Source: Arthrobacter sp. OY3WO11
GTDB lineage: Bacteria > Actinomycetota > Actinomycetes > Actinomycetales > Micrococcaceae
Length of the DNA stretch: 64,000 nt
Direction: 5' to 3'
Assembly (NCBI RefSeq): GCF_001641125.1
Contig: NZ_LWLP01000001.1
Location: 1,482,225-1,546,224, forward strand
Below are positions 43,427-52,703 of the stretch, piece after piece (positions within the stretch are counted from its first letter, which is position 1; every line of letters begins with the position of its first letter). Under the pieces are notes generated by a model that saw nothing but the letters and a program-made list of their open reading frames with translations, was not told the origin of the DNA and made no database searches. A program made the position numbers and the translations under genes.

Positions 43427-44764
43427 ATGACGCCAGCAGAGGATGCCGATACCTCCACCAGCACTACTCCAGGCCCGCAACAACGGCCTGACTCCAGCCA
43501 GCCCGTCCGTGTCCTCGCGGACCGTGAACTGGACCGGGACATACCCTACGGCGTACGCATCGCAGCCTCCTGGGCCTGGCGCGTGGGGCTGATCCTCCTG
43601 GTGGGCGGTGCGCTGGTCTGGCTGCTGAGCCGGATCAGCTTCCTCATCATCCCAGTCATGGTGGCTGCCCTCCTCGCCGGGCTCCTCAGCCCGGTGGTGC
43701 GGTGGCTCAGGCGCTACAGGCTGCCTTCCGGAGCGGCCGTTGCCGTCACCGTCGTGGGCTTCATCGGCCTGATCGGCGGGTCGCTGGCGCTGGTGGGAAG
43801 GCAGCTGGTTTCAGGCTTCGGCGAACTCTGGTCGGAGGCGCTGGCCGGGGTCAAACAGATCCAGGACTGGCTGTCCGACGGGCCGCTGCACCTGACTGCC
43901 GCCCAAATGGACCAATACCTGCAGGAAGCAACCACGGCCCTGCAGGACAACACCAGCAGCATCGTCAGCGGGGCGCTGTCCTTTGGCAGCACTGCCGGGC
44001 ACTTTGCCGCCGGACTCATCCTGGCGCTGTTCATCCTCATCTTCTTCCTGCTGGAAGGGGAACGGATCTGGACTTTCCTGGTCCGGCTGCTTCCCCGGAA
44101 AGCCAGGGCGGCAGCCTTCGGCGCCGGACGCAAGGGCTGGACCTCCATGGTCAGCTACGCGCGCATCCAGATGTTCGTAGCCTTCGTGGACGCAGTGGGA
44201 ATCGGCGCGGGCGCCGCCATCATCGGGGTGCCCCTGGCGCTGCCGCTCAGCGTGCTCGTGTTCATCGGTTCGTTTATCCCGATTGTTGGCGCCCTTGTCA
44301 CGGGTGCCATCGCGGTCCTGCTGGCGCTGGTGGCGAACGGCCCCATCAACGCCCTGATCATGCTGGGCATCGTGCTCCTCGTCCAGCAGCTGGAAAGCCA
44401 CATCCTGCAACCGCTGATCATGGGCAAGGCAGTCGCCCTGCATCCGGTGGCGGTGATTCTTTCGGTGGCCGCAGGATCCTACCTGGCAGGGATCCCCGGT
44501 GCTCTGTTCTCGGTGCCCATCCTCGCCGTCGCAAATTCCTCCATTCGCTACATCGCCGCCAGAACGTGGGAACATGAACAGGTGCCGGCTTTAGCCGGAG
44601 GATCCACGACGGCGGGCGCCGGACCGGACAACACCATCCGGTACGTCCGGCCGCCGTCGGCACTCAAACGCGGCAAGGGCGCCGCCGCCGGCACCACAGC
44701 AGAACTACCTGATGCCCCTCCCACTGCGGAACCGGGCGCAGGGGCCGAATCCAGAGGAGAATAG
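43427..44764 (+). CDS. AI-2E family transporter
   Basis: A 445-residue membrane protein with about eight hydrophobic segments in residues 45-375 and Pro/Ala/Gly-rich hydrophilic ends. LEGERIWTFLVRLLPRKAR, IGVPLALPLSVLVFIGSFIPIVGA and QQLESHILQPLIMGKAVALHP are the conserved family blocks. Members move AI-2 or act as sodium/proton antiporters; which applies here is unknown. GGGGAAG precedes the ATG. The ilvA GTG begins 3 nt after its stop, so the two may be co-transcribed. Confidence 0.9.
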   Translation: MTPAEDADTSTSTTPGPQQRPDSSQPVRVLADRELDRDIPYGVRIAASWAWRVGLILLVGGALVWLLSRISFLIIPVMVAALLAGLLSPVVRWLRRYRLPSGAAVAVTVVGFIGLIGGSLALVGRQLVSGFGELWSEALAGVKQIQDWLSDGPLHLTAAQMDQYLQEATTALQDNTSSIVSGALSFGSTAGHFAAGLILALFILIFFLLEGERIWTFLVRLLPRKARAAAFGAGRKGWTSMVSYARIQMFVAFVDAVGIGAGAAIIGVPLALPLSVLVFIGSFIPIVGALVTGAIAVLLALVANGPINALIMLGIVLLVQQLESHILQPLIMGKAVALHPVAVILSVAAGSYLAGIPGALFSVPILAVANSSIRYIAARTWEHEQVPALAGGSTTAGAGPDNTIRYVRPPSALKRGKGAAAGTTAELPDAPPTAEPGAGAESRGE

Positions 44765-44767
44765 TCC

Positions 44768-46006
44768 GTGAACATCCTTGAAACCCTTCCCGTCACGCTG
44801 GACGATGTCCTGGAGGCGCAGAAGCTGCTCGACGGGATTATTGCGCGTACACCGGTGGAATCGTCCCGCGCCCTCGGGAAAATGGCCGGCGGGGATGTCT
44901 ACTTCAAGTGCGAAAACCTCCAGCGGGCCGGATCCTTCAAGGTGCGCGGCGCCTACGTCCGCATGGCGAAGCTTTCCCCCGAGGAGAAAAAGCGCGGCGT
45001 GGTGGCAGCCTCCGCAGGCAACCACGCCCAGGGTGTAGCCGTGGCCGCCAAGAGCCTGGGCATCAAAGCCCGCATCTACATGCCGCTGGGCGTTGCACTG
45101 CCCAAACTGGCCGCCACCCGCAGCCACGGTGCGGAGGTCATCCTGCACGGCCATAACGTTGACGAGGCGCTTGCCGAAGCTCAGCGGTACAGCAACGAGA
45201 CGGGAACCGTCTTTGTGCACCCCTTCGACAACGTAGACGTTGTAGCGGGCCAGGGAACCCTGGGGCTCGAGATCCTTGAACAGGTACCCACTGTGGACAC
45301 CATCCTCATGGGCGTGGGAGGCGGCGGGCTCCTGGCGGGGGTCGCCGTCGCCATCAAAGCCCGGGCCAAAGAGTTGGGCCGGGAGATCCGCATCATCGGG
45401 GTCCAGGCTGAGAACGCTGCTGCCTACCCGCCGTCGCTGGCCGCCGATGCGCTGGTACCCCTGAAGAAGGTGTCCACCATGGCGGACGGCATCGCCGTCG
45501 GCCGTCCCGGACAGCTCCCGTTCAGCATCATCCGCGAACTCGTGGATGATGTTGTGACGGTCAGCGAAGACTCGCTGGCCCGTGCGCTGATCTTCCTGCT
45601 GGAGCGGGCCAAGATGGTGGTGGAGCCGGCCGGCGCGGTTGGCGTGGCGGCGCTGATGGACGGCAAGATCGAAAACCCGGGAACCACGGTGGTGGTCCTT
45701 TCCGGCGGCAATATCGACCCCATGCTGATGCTCAAGGTCATCCAGCGCGGCCTCTCCGCGGCTGGACGCTACATGACGGTCCGCATGATGCTCGATGACC
45801 GCCCCGGCTCACTGGCCACCATCGCCAGGATCATCGCGGAGAACGATGCCAACGTCACCGGCCTGGACCATACCCGCGTGGGCGGCTCCATCAGCATGGG
45901 CGACGTGTCCATCACCGTGAACCTGGAAACAAAGGGCCACGAGCACGGGGAACAGGTGCTCAGCGCCCTCCGTGCGGAAGGCTTCCAGCCGATCGTGGTG
46001 CATTAG
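44768..46006 (+). CDS. ilvA: Threonine ammonia-lyase
   Basis: A 412-residue PLP enzyme deaminating threonine to 2-oxobutanoate, the first step to isoleucine. The PLP lysine is Lys58 in RAGSFKVRGA, and SAGNHAQGVA and VGGGGLLAGVAVAIK are the cofactor loops. Residues ~330-412 are one ACT-like regulatory domain (RPGSLATIARIIAENDANV), the layout of the shorter class related to catabolic TdcB/one-ACT enzymes. Feedback by isoleucine or valine is therefore possible but not certain. GTG start 3 nt after the transporter gene. Confidence 0.92.
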   Translation: MNILETLPVTLDDVLEAQKLLDGIIARTPVESSRALGKMAGGDVYFKCENLQRAGSFKVRGAYVRMAKLSPEEKKRGVVAASAGNHAQGVAVAAKSLGIKARIYMPLGVALPKLAATRSHGAEVILHGHNVDEALAEAQRYSNETGTVFVHPFDNVDVVAGQGTLGLEILEQVPTVDTILMGVGGGGLLAGVAVAIKARAKELGREIRIIGVQAENAAAYPPSLAADALVPLKKVSTMADGIAVGRPGQLPFSIIRELVDDVVTVSEDSLARALIFLLERAKMVVEPAGAVGVAALMDGKIENPGTTVVVLSGGNIDPMLMLKVIQRGLSAAGRYMTVRMMLDDRPGSLATIARIIAENDANVTGLDHTRVGGSISMGDVSITVNLETKGHEHGEQVLSALRAEGFQPIVVH

Positions 46007-46014
46007 GAAAAGCC

Positions 46015-46635
46015 ATGGCTCCACTGACGGGAAACGGAAGCTTCGGGCAGCGCAGGACCGTAGCAGCCCGGGCCAAGGGCGGCCTGCTGGTGCTGGGCAC
46101 CTTCGTGGTTCTCCTCTTTGTCATCGAGCTGTTCAACATGGTGATGCTGCGCTCGCTCAACGCGACGTTCGGGCTCCGGCCCAGGAGCGCTGACGGGCTG
46201 CTGGACATCTTCACTTTCCCGCTCCTGCACGCGAACCTGAACCATCTGCTGTCCAACAGCCTGCCGCTGATCATCTTTGGTTTCCTGGTGTTCCTTTCGG
46301 GCCTCCGGGTGTTCCTGACCGCCTTGGCGTTCAGCTGGCTGGGGTCCGGGCTCACGGTCTGGCTGATTGGCGACGTCGGCGTCACAGTGGGCGCTTCGGG
46401 CCTGGTTTTCGGGCTGTTTTCCTTCCTGCTGGTCCGCGGGTTCATCAACCGGAGCTGGCGCCAGATCCTCCTGGCGGTTGTCCTCTTCATGGGCTACGGG
46501 AGCATCCTGCTGGGTGTCCTGCCCATCGCAGCCGGCTACATTTCCTGGCAGGCCCATCTGGGCGGCGCAGCCGGGGGAGTGGTGGCCGCCCTGCTGCTGC
46601 GTAGCCGCAGCCGCGTCCCCGGCACGGCGCTGTAG
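46015..46635 (+). CDS. Rhomboid family intramembrane serine protease
   Basis: A 206-residue protein with six hydrophobic segments. Ser128 in GASGLVFG and His181 in QAHLGGAAGG form the catalytic dyad, and the HANLNHLLSNS segment (72-82) supplies the oxyanion residues. It is a compact, probably active rhomboid. AGGAAAAG precedes the ATG, 8 nt after ilvA. The substrate is unknown. It ends at a strong hairpin. Confidence 0.92.
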   Translation: MAPLTGNGSFGQRRTVAARAKGGLLVLGTFVVLLFVIELFNMVMLRSLNATFGLRPRSADGLLDIFTFPLLHANLNHLLSNSLPLIIFGFLVFLSGLRVFLTALAFSWLGSGLTVWLIGDVGVTVGASGLVFGLFSFLLVRGFINRSWRQILLAVVLFMGYGSILLGVLPIAAGYISWQAHLGGAAGGVVAALLLRSRSRVPGTAL

Positions 46636-46654
46636 GTATCTGTCCCTTAACGCG

Positions 46655-46690
46655 AAACGCTGGCCGCCCCTTCCGGGGCGGCCAGCGTTT
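46655..46690. terminator. Perfect 16-bp terminator between rhomboid gene and greA
   Basis: AAACGCTGGCCGCCCC (46655-46670) pairs exactly with 46675-46690 around TTCC, and TTTT runs into the downstream side. It can serve both convergent genes. Confidence 0.9.
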
Positions 46691-46718
46691 TGTGTGTGCC
46701 ACTGCGGGCTGGAAGCTG

Positions 46719-47213
46719 TCAGGCGGCGTACGGCTTGGCGGAAAGGATCTCCACCTTGATGTCCTTGCCGTTGGGAGCCACGTAGCTCAGGGAGTCACCT
46801 TCCTTGTGCCCAAGGATGGCCGCACCCAGCGGAGACTTCTCGCTGAAGACGTCCAGGTCCGAGTCGCCGGCAATTTCACGGGAACCGAGCAGGAAGGTCT
46901 CTTCGTCGCCGGCGATCCTGGCCACGACGAGCATACCGGGCTCCACGATTCCGTCGTCTGCCGGAGCCTCGCCCACGTGGGCGTCGCGGAGCAGTGCTGT
47001 GAGCTGGCGGATGCGGGCCTCGATCTTGCCCTGCTCCTCCTTGGCTGCGTGGTAGCCACCGTTCTCCTTGAGGTCGCCCTCCTGCCGGGCTGCTTCAATC
47101 TTCTGGACGATCTCTGCCCGGCCAGCGCCGGAAAGGTGGTCCAGCTCTGCCTTCAGGCGGTCAAAAGCTTCCTGGGTGAGCCAGGCTGCAGCTGCGCTGT
47201 TGGTGGTAGACAC
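46719..47213 (-). CDS. greA: Transcription elongation factor GreA
   Basis: A 164-residue factor that enters the RNA polymerase secondary channel and stimulates cleavage of backtracked RNA. The N-terminal coiled coil carries GDLKENGGYHAAKEEQ with the acidic tip; the C-terminal FKBP-like domain ends GDSLSYVAPNGKDIKVEIL. I chose the GTG at 47213 because GAGGAGAA lies just upstream; the longer frame adds an unconserved decapeptide. Confidence 0.95.
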   Translation of the reverse strand: MSTTNSAAAAWLTQEAFDRLKAELDHLSGAGRAEIVQKIEAARQEGDLKENGGYHAAKEEQGKIEARIRQLTALLRDAHVGEAPADDGIVEPGMLVVARIAGDEETFLLGSREIAGDSDLDVFSEKSPLGAAILGHKEGDSLSYVAPNGKDIKVEILSAKPYAA

Positions 47214-47290
47214 GGACTTCTCCTCTGGTGGTCCTACATGCAAAAGACCCCGCCACGGTGGCCACTTGTGGAACAGTAACCAGCTCAGCG

Positions 47291-47319
47291 GGGTAAAGGT
47301 ATTGCTCCATTGTAGTCAA
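47291..47319 (-). promoter_or_regulatory. Possible greA promoter
   Basis: On the minus strand TTGACT (complement of 47314-47319) and TTACCC (complement of 47291-47296) are 17 nt apart, about 78 nt before the greA start. The -10 is poor, so this is tentative. Confidence 0.35.
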
Positions 47320-47395
47320 TCCCTTGGACTTAACCCAACAGGCAAGCGGCGCACGTCACAGGCCGTGGCCTGTTTCCAGGCCCGCGCTTCCGGTG

Positions 47396-47848
47396 CTAGG
47401 TGCCCTCAGCCCAGCAGCTGTCCACCACGCCGGATACCGGCAGTGATTCGGTGCGCACGGCCACGCGCTGGGCAACCGTGCGGCCGCCGTCGGCTGCTTC
47501 CGTGGCCTCTGCGGGAGGAATGTCCACAACCTTCCATCCCACCACCGCAAACTTGGAGTCCAGTGCCTTGACCGCGCATTTGACGGCGGTTCCCGGCTCG
47601 CGGGTGACCTGGAAGTCCACCTCCGCCAGCGTGGCATCCGTGGTGCTGTAGCCAATGTCCTTGAACGTCACGTCGGACAAGGACTGGGATGTGGAAACCC
47701 AGGCCAGGAATCCGATTCCCGCGGCCAGGGCCGTCCCGGCAATGACGCGTTTGGCTTTCGGCGTAAGCGTGCGCTTTTTAGCCCCATACCGATTGGCTAG
47801 GCTAGTGTCTGCGGGCGCGGGTTGGGCCGGCTGGTCCGGGGAAGTCAC
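47396..47848 (-). CDS. DUF4307 family membrane protein
   Basis: A 150-residue protein with a hydrophilic N-terminus containing ANRYGAKK, one membrane helix (about 36-53) and an extracytoplasmic domain with CAVKALD and DSCWAEGT, whose two cysteines could form a disulfide. DUF4307 proteins are actinobacterial and often lie next to mca, as here. GTG at 47848 with TAAACT exactly 6 nt upstream, so probably leaderless. Divergent from mca. Function unknown. Confidence 0.85.
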   Translation of the reverse strand: MTSPDQPAQPAPADTSLANRYGAKKRTLTPKAKRVIAGTALAAGIGFLAWVSTSQSLSDVTFKDIGYSTTDATLAEVDFQVTREPGTAVKCAVKALDSKFAVVGWKVVDIPPAEATEAADGGRTVAQRVAVRTESLPVSGVVDSCWAEGT

Positions 47849-47966
47849 CTCACCAGTTTAGTGCCCTTTCCGGGGGCGGCTTTTCAGCAGCCCCGCCAGG
47901 CGTCCGCCCGCTCAAGCCATCCGATCAGCAGCCACAGGCAGCAGAAGAATAAGGAGCCGTCCTTCG

Positions 47967-48872
47967 ATGACAGCGTCCAGCACCACCCCGGCGCCGCTAC
48001 GGCTGCTCGCAGTCCATGCCCATCCGGACGACGAGTCCAGCAAGGGCGCTGCGACAATGGCGAAGTATGCTGCCGCCGGCGTCGACGTCCTGGTGGCCAC
48101 GTGCACCGACGGCTCCAGGGGAGATATCCAGAACCCGGCTGTTGAGGGGGAACCGCACCCCAAGCGGGATATGGCCGGCGCCAGGCGCCTGGAGATGGAA
48201 CGGGCGGCGGCCACCCTCGGCGTCAGCCAGCGATGGCTGGGGTTTGTGGATTCGGGCCTGCCCGAAGGTGATCCGCTTCCTCCCCTTCCCGCGGGATCAT
48301 TCGCCACCCTGCCCCTGCAGCGCGCTGCCGCGCCCCTGGTGCGGCTGGTCCGGTCCTTCAAGCCGCACGTCATCCTTAGCTATGACGAGAACGGCGGCTA
48401 CCCCCATCCGGACCACATCATGGCGCACCGCGTTGCCGTGGAGGCCTTCGAGTCCGCCGGGGACGGTTCGCGCTATCCGGACGCCGGGGAGCCGTGGGAA
48501 CCCAGCAAGCTCTACTACGACAGGGCATTCAGCCCGGAGCGTTTCCGGGCGCTCCATTTCGCGCTGGAGGAAGCCGGACTCCAGTCCCCGTACGCCGAGC
48601 GGCTCGCCGCCTGGCTCGAGGCGGACGCCGAGGGCCACACGCCGCCGCCCGCCACGCATCCCACCACCACGCAGGTTGACTGCGGCGACTTCTTCGAGGT
48701 GCGCGACGACGCGCTCCGGGCCCACCGCACGCAGGTGGACCCCCTGGGGTTCTTTTTTGCCGTGTCTCCCGAGATGCAGCGCCGGGCCTGGCCGTGGGAG
48801 GACTACTCCCTCATCCGCTCCCGCGTTCCTTCCGAACTCCCGGAGCGCGATCTGTTCGCGGGGCTAAGATAG
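47967..48872 (+). CDS. mca: Mycothiol S-conjugate amidase
   Basis: A 301-residue zinc amidase that cleaves mycothiol S-conjugates so that toxins leave the cell as mercapturic acids. The LmbE-type zinc motif HPDDES (19-24) and GGYPHPDH (metal/catalytic His-Asp) are intact. The length and GSRGDIQNP segment favour Mca over the biosynthetic paralogue MshB. AAGGAG precedes the ATG. Mycothiol chemistry is confined to actinomycetes, which supports the taxonomic reading. Confidence 0.92.
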   Translation: MTASSTTPAPLRLLAVHAHPDDESSKGAATMAKYAAAGVDVLVATCTDGSRGDIQNPAVEGEPHPKRDMAGARRLEMERAAATLGVSQRWLGFVDSGLPEGDPLPPLPAGSFATLPLQRAAAPLVRLVRSFKPHVILSYDENGGYPHPDHIMAHRVAVEAFESAGDGSRYPDAGEPWEPSKLYYDRAFSPERFRALHFALEEAGLQSPYAERLAAWLEADAEGHTPPPATHPTTTQVDCGDFFEVRDDALRAHRTQVDPLGFFFAVSPEMQRRAWPWEDYSLIRSRVPSELPERDLFAGLR

Positions 48873-48971
48873 AAGTGCCGGCAATTTCTATGTCGCGTAG
48901 AAGTTAGGGTCTGGCGCTTTCGCCGTCCCGTCCGCGGCCCCTGCCATCCGCTCCACAGAAGGTATATAACC

Positions 48972-49322
48972 GTGCATCACCTGCTCCTCAGTTTGGCCAC
49001 CACCCCGACGCCCCTGCCGACGCCAACGCTGCGTGAGGGGATTTCCGAGGACCAGGTGACGCCGGGCCTGCTGGGCTTCATCATGACGGCGTTCTTCGTG
49101 GTTGCCACCGCTCTGCTGATCGTGGACATGGTGCGGCGCATCAGGCGCGTGCGCTACCGGGCGCAGGTGGAGGAGGACCGCATGGCTGCCGCCGCTGCGG
49201 CGGATGTTGCGGCAGCGGAGGCTGCTGATGCGGGGGCGCCCGGCCAGCAGGCCCGCGGTGGCGCCGTACAAGGAACGGCCGACGGCGGGACGGACCCCGT
49301 GCAGGGTGACCAGCGGCACTGA
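48972..49322 (+). CDS. Small single-pass membrane protein downstream of mca
   Basis: A 116-residue protein with a GTG start (AGAAGG 9 nt upstream). A short Thr/Pro-rich N-terminus and a LREGISEDQVTPGLLGF segment precede one membrane helix (about 35-53: FIMTAFFVVATALLIVDMV), a basic RRIRRVRYR stop-transfer and an Ala-rich tail. The same small gene commonly follows mca in Micrococcaceae as far as I recall, but I do not know its function. Confidence 0.75.
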   Translation: MHHLLLSLATTPTPLPTPTLREGISEDQVTPGLLGFIMTAFFVVATALLIVDMVRRIRRVRYRAQVEEDRMAAAAAADVAAAEAADAGAPGQQARGGAVQGTADGGTDPVQGDQRH

Positions 49323-49386
49323 CGCATTGACGTCGTCCGACATGTGCGGCTGCGCTAACTGAGGACGCCCGGGTCGTGCGGTCCCG

Positions 49387-50133
49387 TCAGCTGAGGACGG
49401 CCGTGGCGATAGCCGTGAAATGCGCGGCGAAAGCCACCACGGTCAGGGCATGGAACAGTTCGTGGAACCCGAAGTGGTGGTAGCTGAAATTGGGTTTCTT
49501 GAGGGCGTAGAAGACTGCCCCGGTGATGTAGAGGACGCCGCCCACGCAGATCAGGACCGCCGCCAGGACGCTGGCCTGGAAGAACTGCGGCAGGTAGAAG
49601 AGGGCGCCGCAGCCCAGGGCGATGTAGATCGGTACGTAGAGCCAGCGGGGGGCGTCCGTCCACAGCAGCCGGAACAGTACCCCGAGGATGGCCCCGGACC
49701 AGATGACCCAGAGCAGCAGGACTGCCTGGGGCCTTTCCAGGAGGGTCCATGCCAGTGGAGTGTAGCTGCCGGCGATCACCAGCATGATGTTGGTGTGGTC
49801 CAGCCGTTTGAGGACGATCTTGACCCCGGGTGACCAGTTGCCCCGGTGATAGACGGCGCTGACTCCAAAGAGCAGGACGCCCGTGGCCGCGTAGATGGCT
49901 GACGTGATTTTGCGGTCCGCGGTGGGCGCAAGGACCACCAGGACGATCCCGGCCGCGAGGGCAAGGGGTGCTGTGACGGTGTGGATCCAGCCCCGCCACT
50001 TCGGCTTGATCATCAGGAGTTCGGCGAGCCGGACCGCGGCGCCGTCCATGGCGTTGTTTGCTGCGCCGCTTCCCGCGCCGGCACTGTCCTTCGGCTGCGG
50101 CGTCCGGGGGGCCTCCGGGGTGTCGCTGTTCAT
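49387..50133 (-). CDS. Hemolysin III/PAQR family membrane protein
   Basis: A 248-residue seven-helix protein. The PAQR metal-site motifs are RLDHTNIMLVIAGSYTP (helix 3), AVYHRG (helix 2) and HHFGFHELFHAL (near the end), whose histidines should bind zinc. The first ~45 residues are hydrophilic. ATG at 50133 with TATTCT exactly 6 nt upstream, so probably leaderless; a much longer open frame upstream is antisense to uppS and rejected. Despite the name, the family more likely acts in lipid or membrane homeostasis. Confidence 0.9.
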   Translation of the reverse strand: MNSDTPEAPRTPQPKDSAGAGSGAANNAMDGAAVRLAELLMIKPKWRGWIHTVTAPLALAAGIVLVVLAPTADRKITSAIYAATGVLLFGVSAVYHRGNWSPGVKIVLKRLDHTNIMLVIAGSYTPLAWTLLERPQAVLLLWVIWSGAILGVLFRLLWTDAPRWLYVPIYIALGCGALFYLPQFFQASVLAAVLICVGGVLYITGAVFYALKKPNFSYHHFGFHELFHALTVVAFAAHFTAIATAVLS

Positions 50134-50144
50134 GGTCCCAGAAT

Positions 50145-50169
50145 AACTTACGGATCGGTAAGTTACCGA
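50145..50169. promoter_or_regulatory. Overlapping inverted repeats between hemolysin III gene and uppS
   Basis: AACTTAC (50145-50151) pairs with GTAAGTT (50158-50164), and TCGGTAA (50155-50161) pairs with TTACCGA (50163-50169). The nested dyads overlap the -10 box of the hemolysin III gene and look like an operator, perhaps for a TetR- or MarR-type regulator. Confidence 0.5.
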
Positions 50170-50271
50170 AGAGTAGGTTTTGGGTGATCTCTGTTCAGAG
50201 CGGGTGGAGCGGGCCCTCGACGCTTCTGACGGTAGCCTAGGATGTGCAAGTACGTACAGCGAGGAAGTCAG

Positions 50272-51045
50272 GTGAGTGGACGCGTGGAGTTGCCCGGGTT
50301 CCTCTATGGCTTCTACGAGCGCAGGCTGCTGAAGGACCTCGCCCGCGACCGCATTCCCCGCCACATCGGCGTGATGGTGGACGGGAACCGCCGCTGGGCC
50401 AAGCAGTTCAACGCGCCCACCAGCCAGGGCCACCAGGCCGGCGCCGACAAGATCCACGAGTTCCTTGGCTGGTGCCAGGAGCTGGGGGTCAAAGTGGTCA
50501 CCCTCTACATGCTCTCCACGGACAACATGAACAGGTCCAGCGAGGAACTGGACCTGCTGATGGGCATCATCGCCAACACCCTGGACCGCCTGGACGAGGA
50601 CGCCAACATCTCCGTCCACGCGATGGGTGCTCCCGAACTTCTTCCGGACTACCTCGCCGAGCGCCTCAACAAGCTGACTGCACGTACCCCGGTCCGGGAG
50701 AAAATCCATGTCAATGTGGCGGTGGGGTACGGCGGCCGCCGGGAGATCGTGGACGCGGTGCGCGAGCTCCTCCATGACGCCGTAGCCAAAGGCGAGGACA
50801 TCGGCCAGCTTGCGGACGAACTCTGCGTGGATGACATCTCCCGCTTCCTGTACACCCGCGGCCAGCCGGACCCGGACCTGGTGATCCGGACGTCGGGAGA
50901 GCAGCGCCTCTCCGGTTTCCTGATGTGGCAGAGCGCCTACAGCGAGTTCTATTTCTGCGAGGCACTGTGGCCCGCGTTCCGGAAAGTGGACTTCCTGCGG
51001 GCCCTCCGCGACTACGCGGGAAGGCAGCGGCGCTTCGGCTCCTGA
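50272..51045 (+). CDS. uppS: Isoprenyl transferase (cis-polyprenyl diphosphate synthase)
   Basis: A 257-residue cis-prenyltransferase making the C50-C55 lipid carrier for cell-wall synthesis. The FPP-binding [11 protein letters not shown], the [15 protein letters not shown] block and [20 protein letters not shown] are all intact. I chose the GTG at 50272, with GAGGAAG 5 nt upstream; an ATG at 50242 has no ribosome site. Confidence 0.94.
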   Translation: MSGRVELPGFLYGFYERRLLKDLARDRIPRHIGVMVDGNRRWAKQFNAPTSQGHQAGADKIHEFLGWCQELGVKVVTLYMLSTDNMNRSSEELDLLMGIIANTLDRLDEDANISVHAMGAPELLPDYLAERLNKLTARTPVREKIHVNVAVGYGGRREIVDAVRELLHDAVAKGEDIGQLADELCVDDISRFLYTRGQPDPDLVIRTSGEQRLSGFLMWQSAYSEFYFCEALWPAFRKVDFLRALRDYAGRQRRFGS

Positions 51046-51284
51046 CAACTCCGGTTCACCACAAGTTCACACCACTGCAACAGGAATCGCCGCGTAATGG
51101 TTGCGGAAATTACTTGGGGTGGATTTACGTTATATCCATCAGCTGGCAAAACCGCCGGCTGATCGGGGAGGCCAGTACATGGAGCGAAACATCGCACCGG
51201 TTGTATGGGAGGCCGGACCCGGCCTCCTGGCCGAGCCGCCTCACCAATAACAATTCCGGGCTGGTGCCCGGGGCTGGAGTCGAT

Positions 51285-52703
51285 GTGGCTACTTCTGAAC
51301 AACTGCCCGAGGTCGTTTTTGACCAGGGAGAGAAAGCTACCTCTCGCGCCACGCGAGCCACCTCACAAACCGGTTCAGCAGCGGATGCTGCGGCCGGTTT
51401 TGCTGTCTCCGGAAGGGAAGCGGCCATTAACACCTTCGTCATCGACACCTCCGTCCTGCTGTCAGACCCCCGCGCCCTGCTGCGCTTTGCGGAACACGAG
51501 GTCATCGTTCCGGTCGTGGTGATCACCGAACTGGAATCCAAACGACACGACCCCGAGCTTGGCTATTTCGCCCGGAAAGCGCTGCGGCTCCTCGACGACC
51601 TCCGGGTCAAACACGGCGGGCTGAACCAGCCCATTCCCATCGGGGACGACGGCGGCTCCCTCATGGTGGAGCTCAACCACATCTCCTCGGAAGTGCTGCC
51701 GCTCGGCTTCCGGAGCGGGGACAACGACAGCCGCATCCTCGCCGTCGCCAAGAACCTCGCCAACGAGGGCAGGAACGTCACCGTGGTGTCCAAGGACCTG
51801 CCCATGCGGGTCAAGGCCTCGGCCATGGGGCTCACCGCCGACGAATACCGCAACGAGCTGGTGAAGGACTCCGGCTGGACCGGTGTTGCCGAGGTCGAAG
51901 CCAACGAGCAGGAGATCTCAACCCTCTACGGCCACGAGCCGGTGTTTATCCCGGCGGCAGCTGAAATGCCGGTCAACACCGGCCTGGTCCTGCTCTCCAA
52001 CCGGGGGTCCGCCCTGGGCCGGGTGGGCCCGGACAAGCAGGTCCGCCTGGTCAAAGGCGACCGTGACGTGTTCGGCCTGCACGGGCGCTCCGCCGAGCAG
52101 CGGCTTGCCATCGACATGCTGATGGATCCCGCCGTCGGCATCGTGTCCATCGGCGGCCGGGCCGGCACCGGCAAGTCGGCCCTGGCGCTGTGCGCCGGCC
52201 TGGAAGCCGTCCTGGAACGGCGCGAGCACCGCAAGGTCATCGTGTTCCGGCCCCTCTACGCTGTGGGCGGCCAGGAACTCGGCTATCTCCCCGGCTCCGA
52301 GTCCGAAAAAATGAACCCTTGGGCGCAGGCAGTCTTCGACACACTCGGCGCCCTGGTCAGCCAGGAAGTGGTGGAGGAAGTCATGGACCGCGGCATGCTC
52401 GAGGTCATGCCCCTCACCCACATCCGCGGACGGTCCCTCCACGACGCCTTCGTGATCGTTGACGAGGCCCAGTCGCTCGAGAAAAACGTCCTGCTGACCG
52501 TCATGAGCAGGATCGGCCAGAACTCGAAGATCGTCCTCACCCACGACGTCGCCCAGCGCGACAACCTCCGCGTGGGCCGCCACGACGGGATCGCCGCCGT
52601 CGTCGAAACCCTGAAAGGACACCCGCTTTTCGGCCACATCACCCTGACCCGCTCGGAACGCTCGCCCATCGCCGCACTGGTGACAGAACTGCTCGAAGGC
52701 TAG
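51285..52703 (+). CDS. PIN-domain PhoH-type ATPase/ribonuclease
   Basis: A 472-residue PhoH2-like protein. Residues ~45-185 are a PIN nuclease domain ([19 protein letters not shown], acidic [20 protein letters not shown]). Residues ~225-472 are a PhoH ATPase with [13 protein letters not shown] and [15 protein letters not shown]-PhoH proteins are RNA helicase-nucleases. I chose the GTG at 51285, with GGAG 5 nt upstream; the frame open further upstream crosses uppS and a non-coding gap (51046-51284) holding short dyads but no recognised element. Its TAG stop is provided at the very edge of the IS481 copy, so the natural C-terminus may have been altered. Confidence 0.88.
   Translation: MATSEQLPEVVFDQGEKATSRATRATSQTGSAADAAAGFAVSGREAAINTFVIDTSVLLSDPRALLRFAEHEVIVPVVVITELESKRHDPELGYFARKALRLLDDLRVKHGGLNQPIPIGDDGGSLMVELNHISSEVLPLGFRSGDNDSRILAVAKNLANEGRNVTVVSKDLPMRVKASAMGLTADEYRNELVKDSGWTGVAEVEANEQEISTLYGHEPVFIPAAAEMPVNTGLVLLSNRGSALGRVGPDKQVRLVKGDRDVFGLHGRSAEQRLAIDMLMDPAVGIVSIGGRAGTGKSALALCAGLEAVLERREHRKVIVFRPLYAVGGQELGYLPGSESEKMNPWAQAVFDTLGALVSQEVVEEVMDRGMLEVMPLTHIRGRSLHDAFVIVDEAQSLEKNVLLTVMSRIGQNSKIVLTHDVAQRDNLRVGRHDGIAAVVETLKGHPLFGHITLTRSERSPIAALVTELLEG

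Noticed and set aside
50134..51048. Upstream extension of the hemolysin III frame to 51048
   Set aside because: It crosses uppS in antisense and has no conserved residues; the ATG at 50133 with a -10 box is the better start.
51046..51284. Possible c-di-AMP or other riboswitch before the PIN-PhoH gene
   Set aside because: There are short dyads (GTAAT/ATTAC, ATCAGC/GCTGAT), but I cannot fit the conserved blocks of a known riboswitch class.
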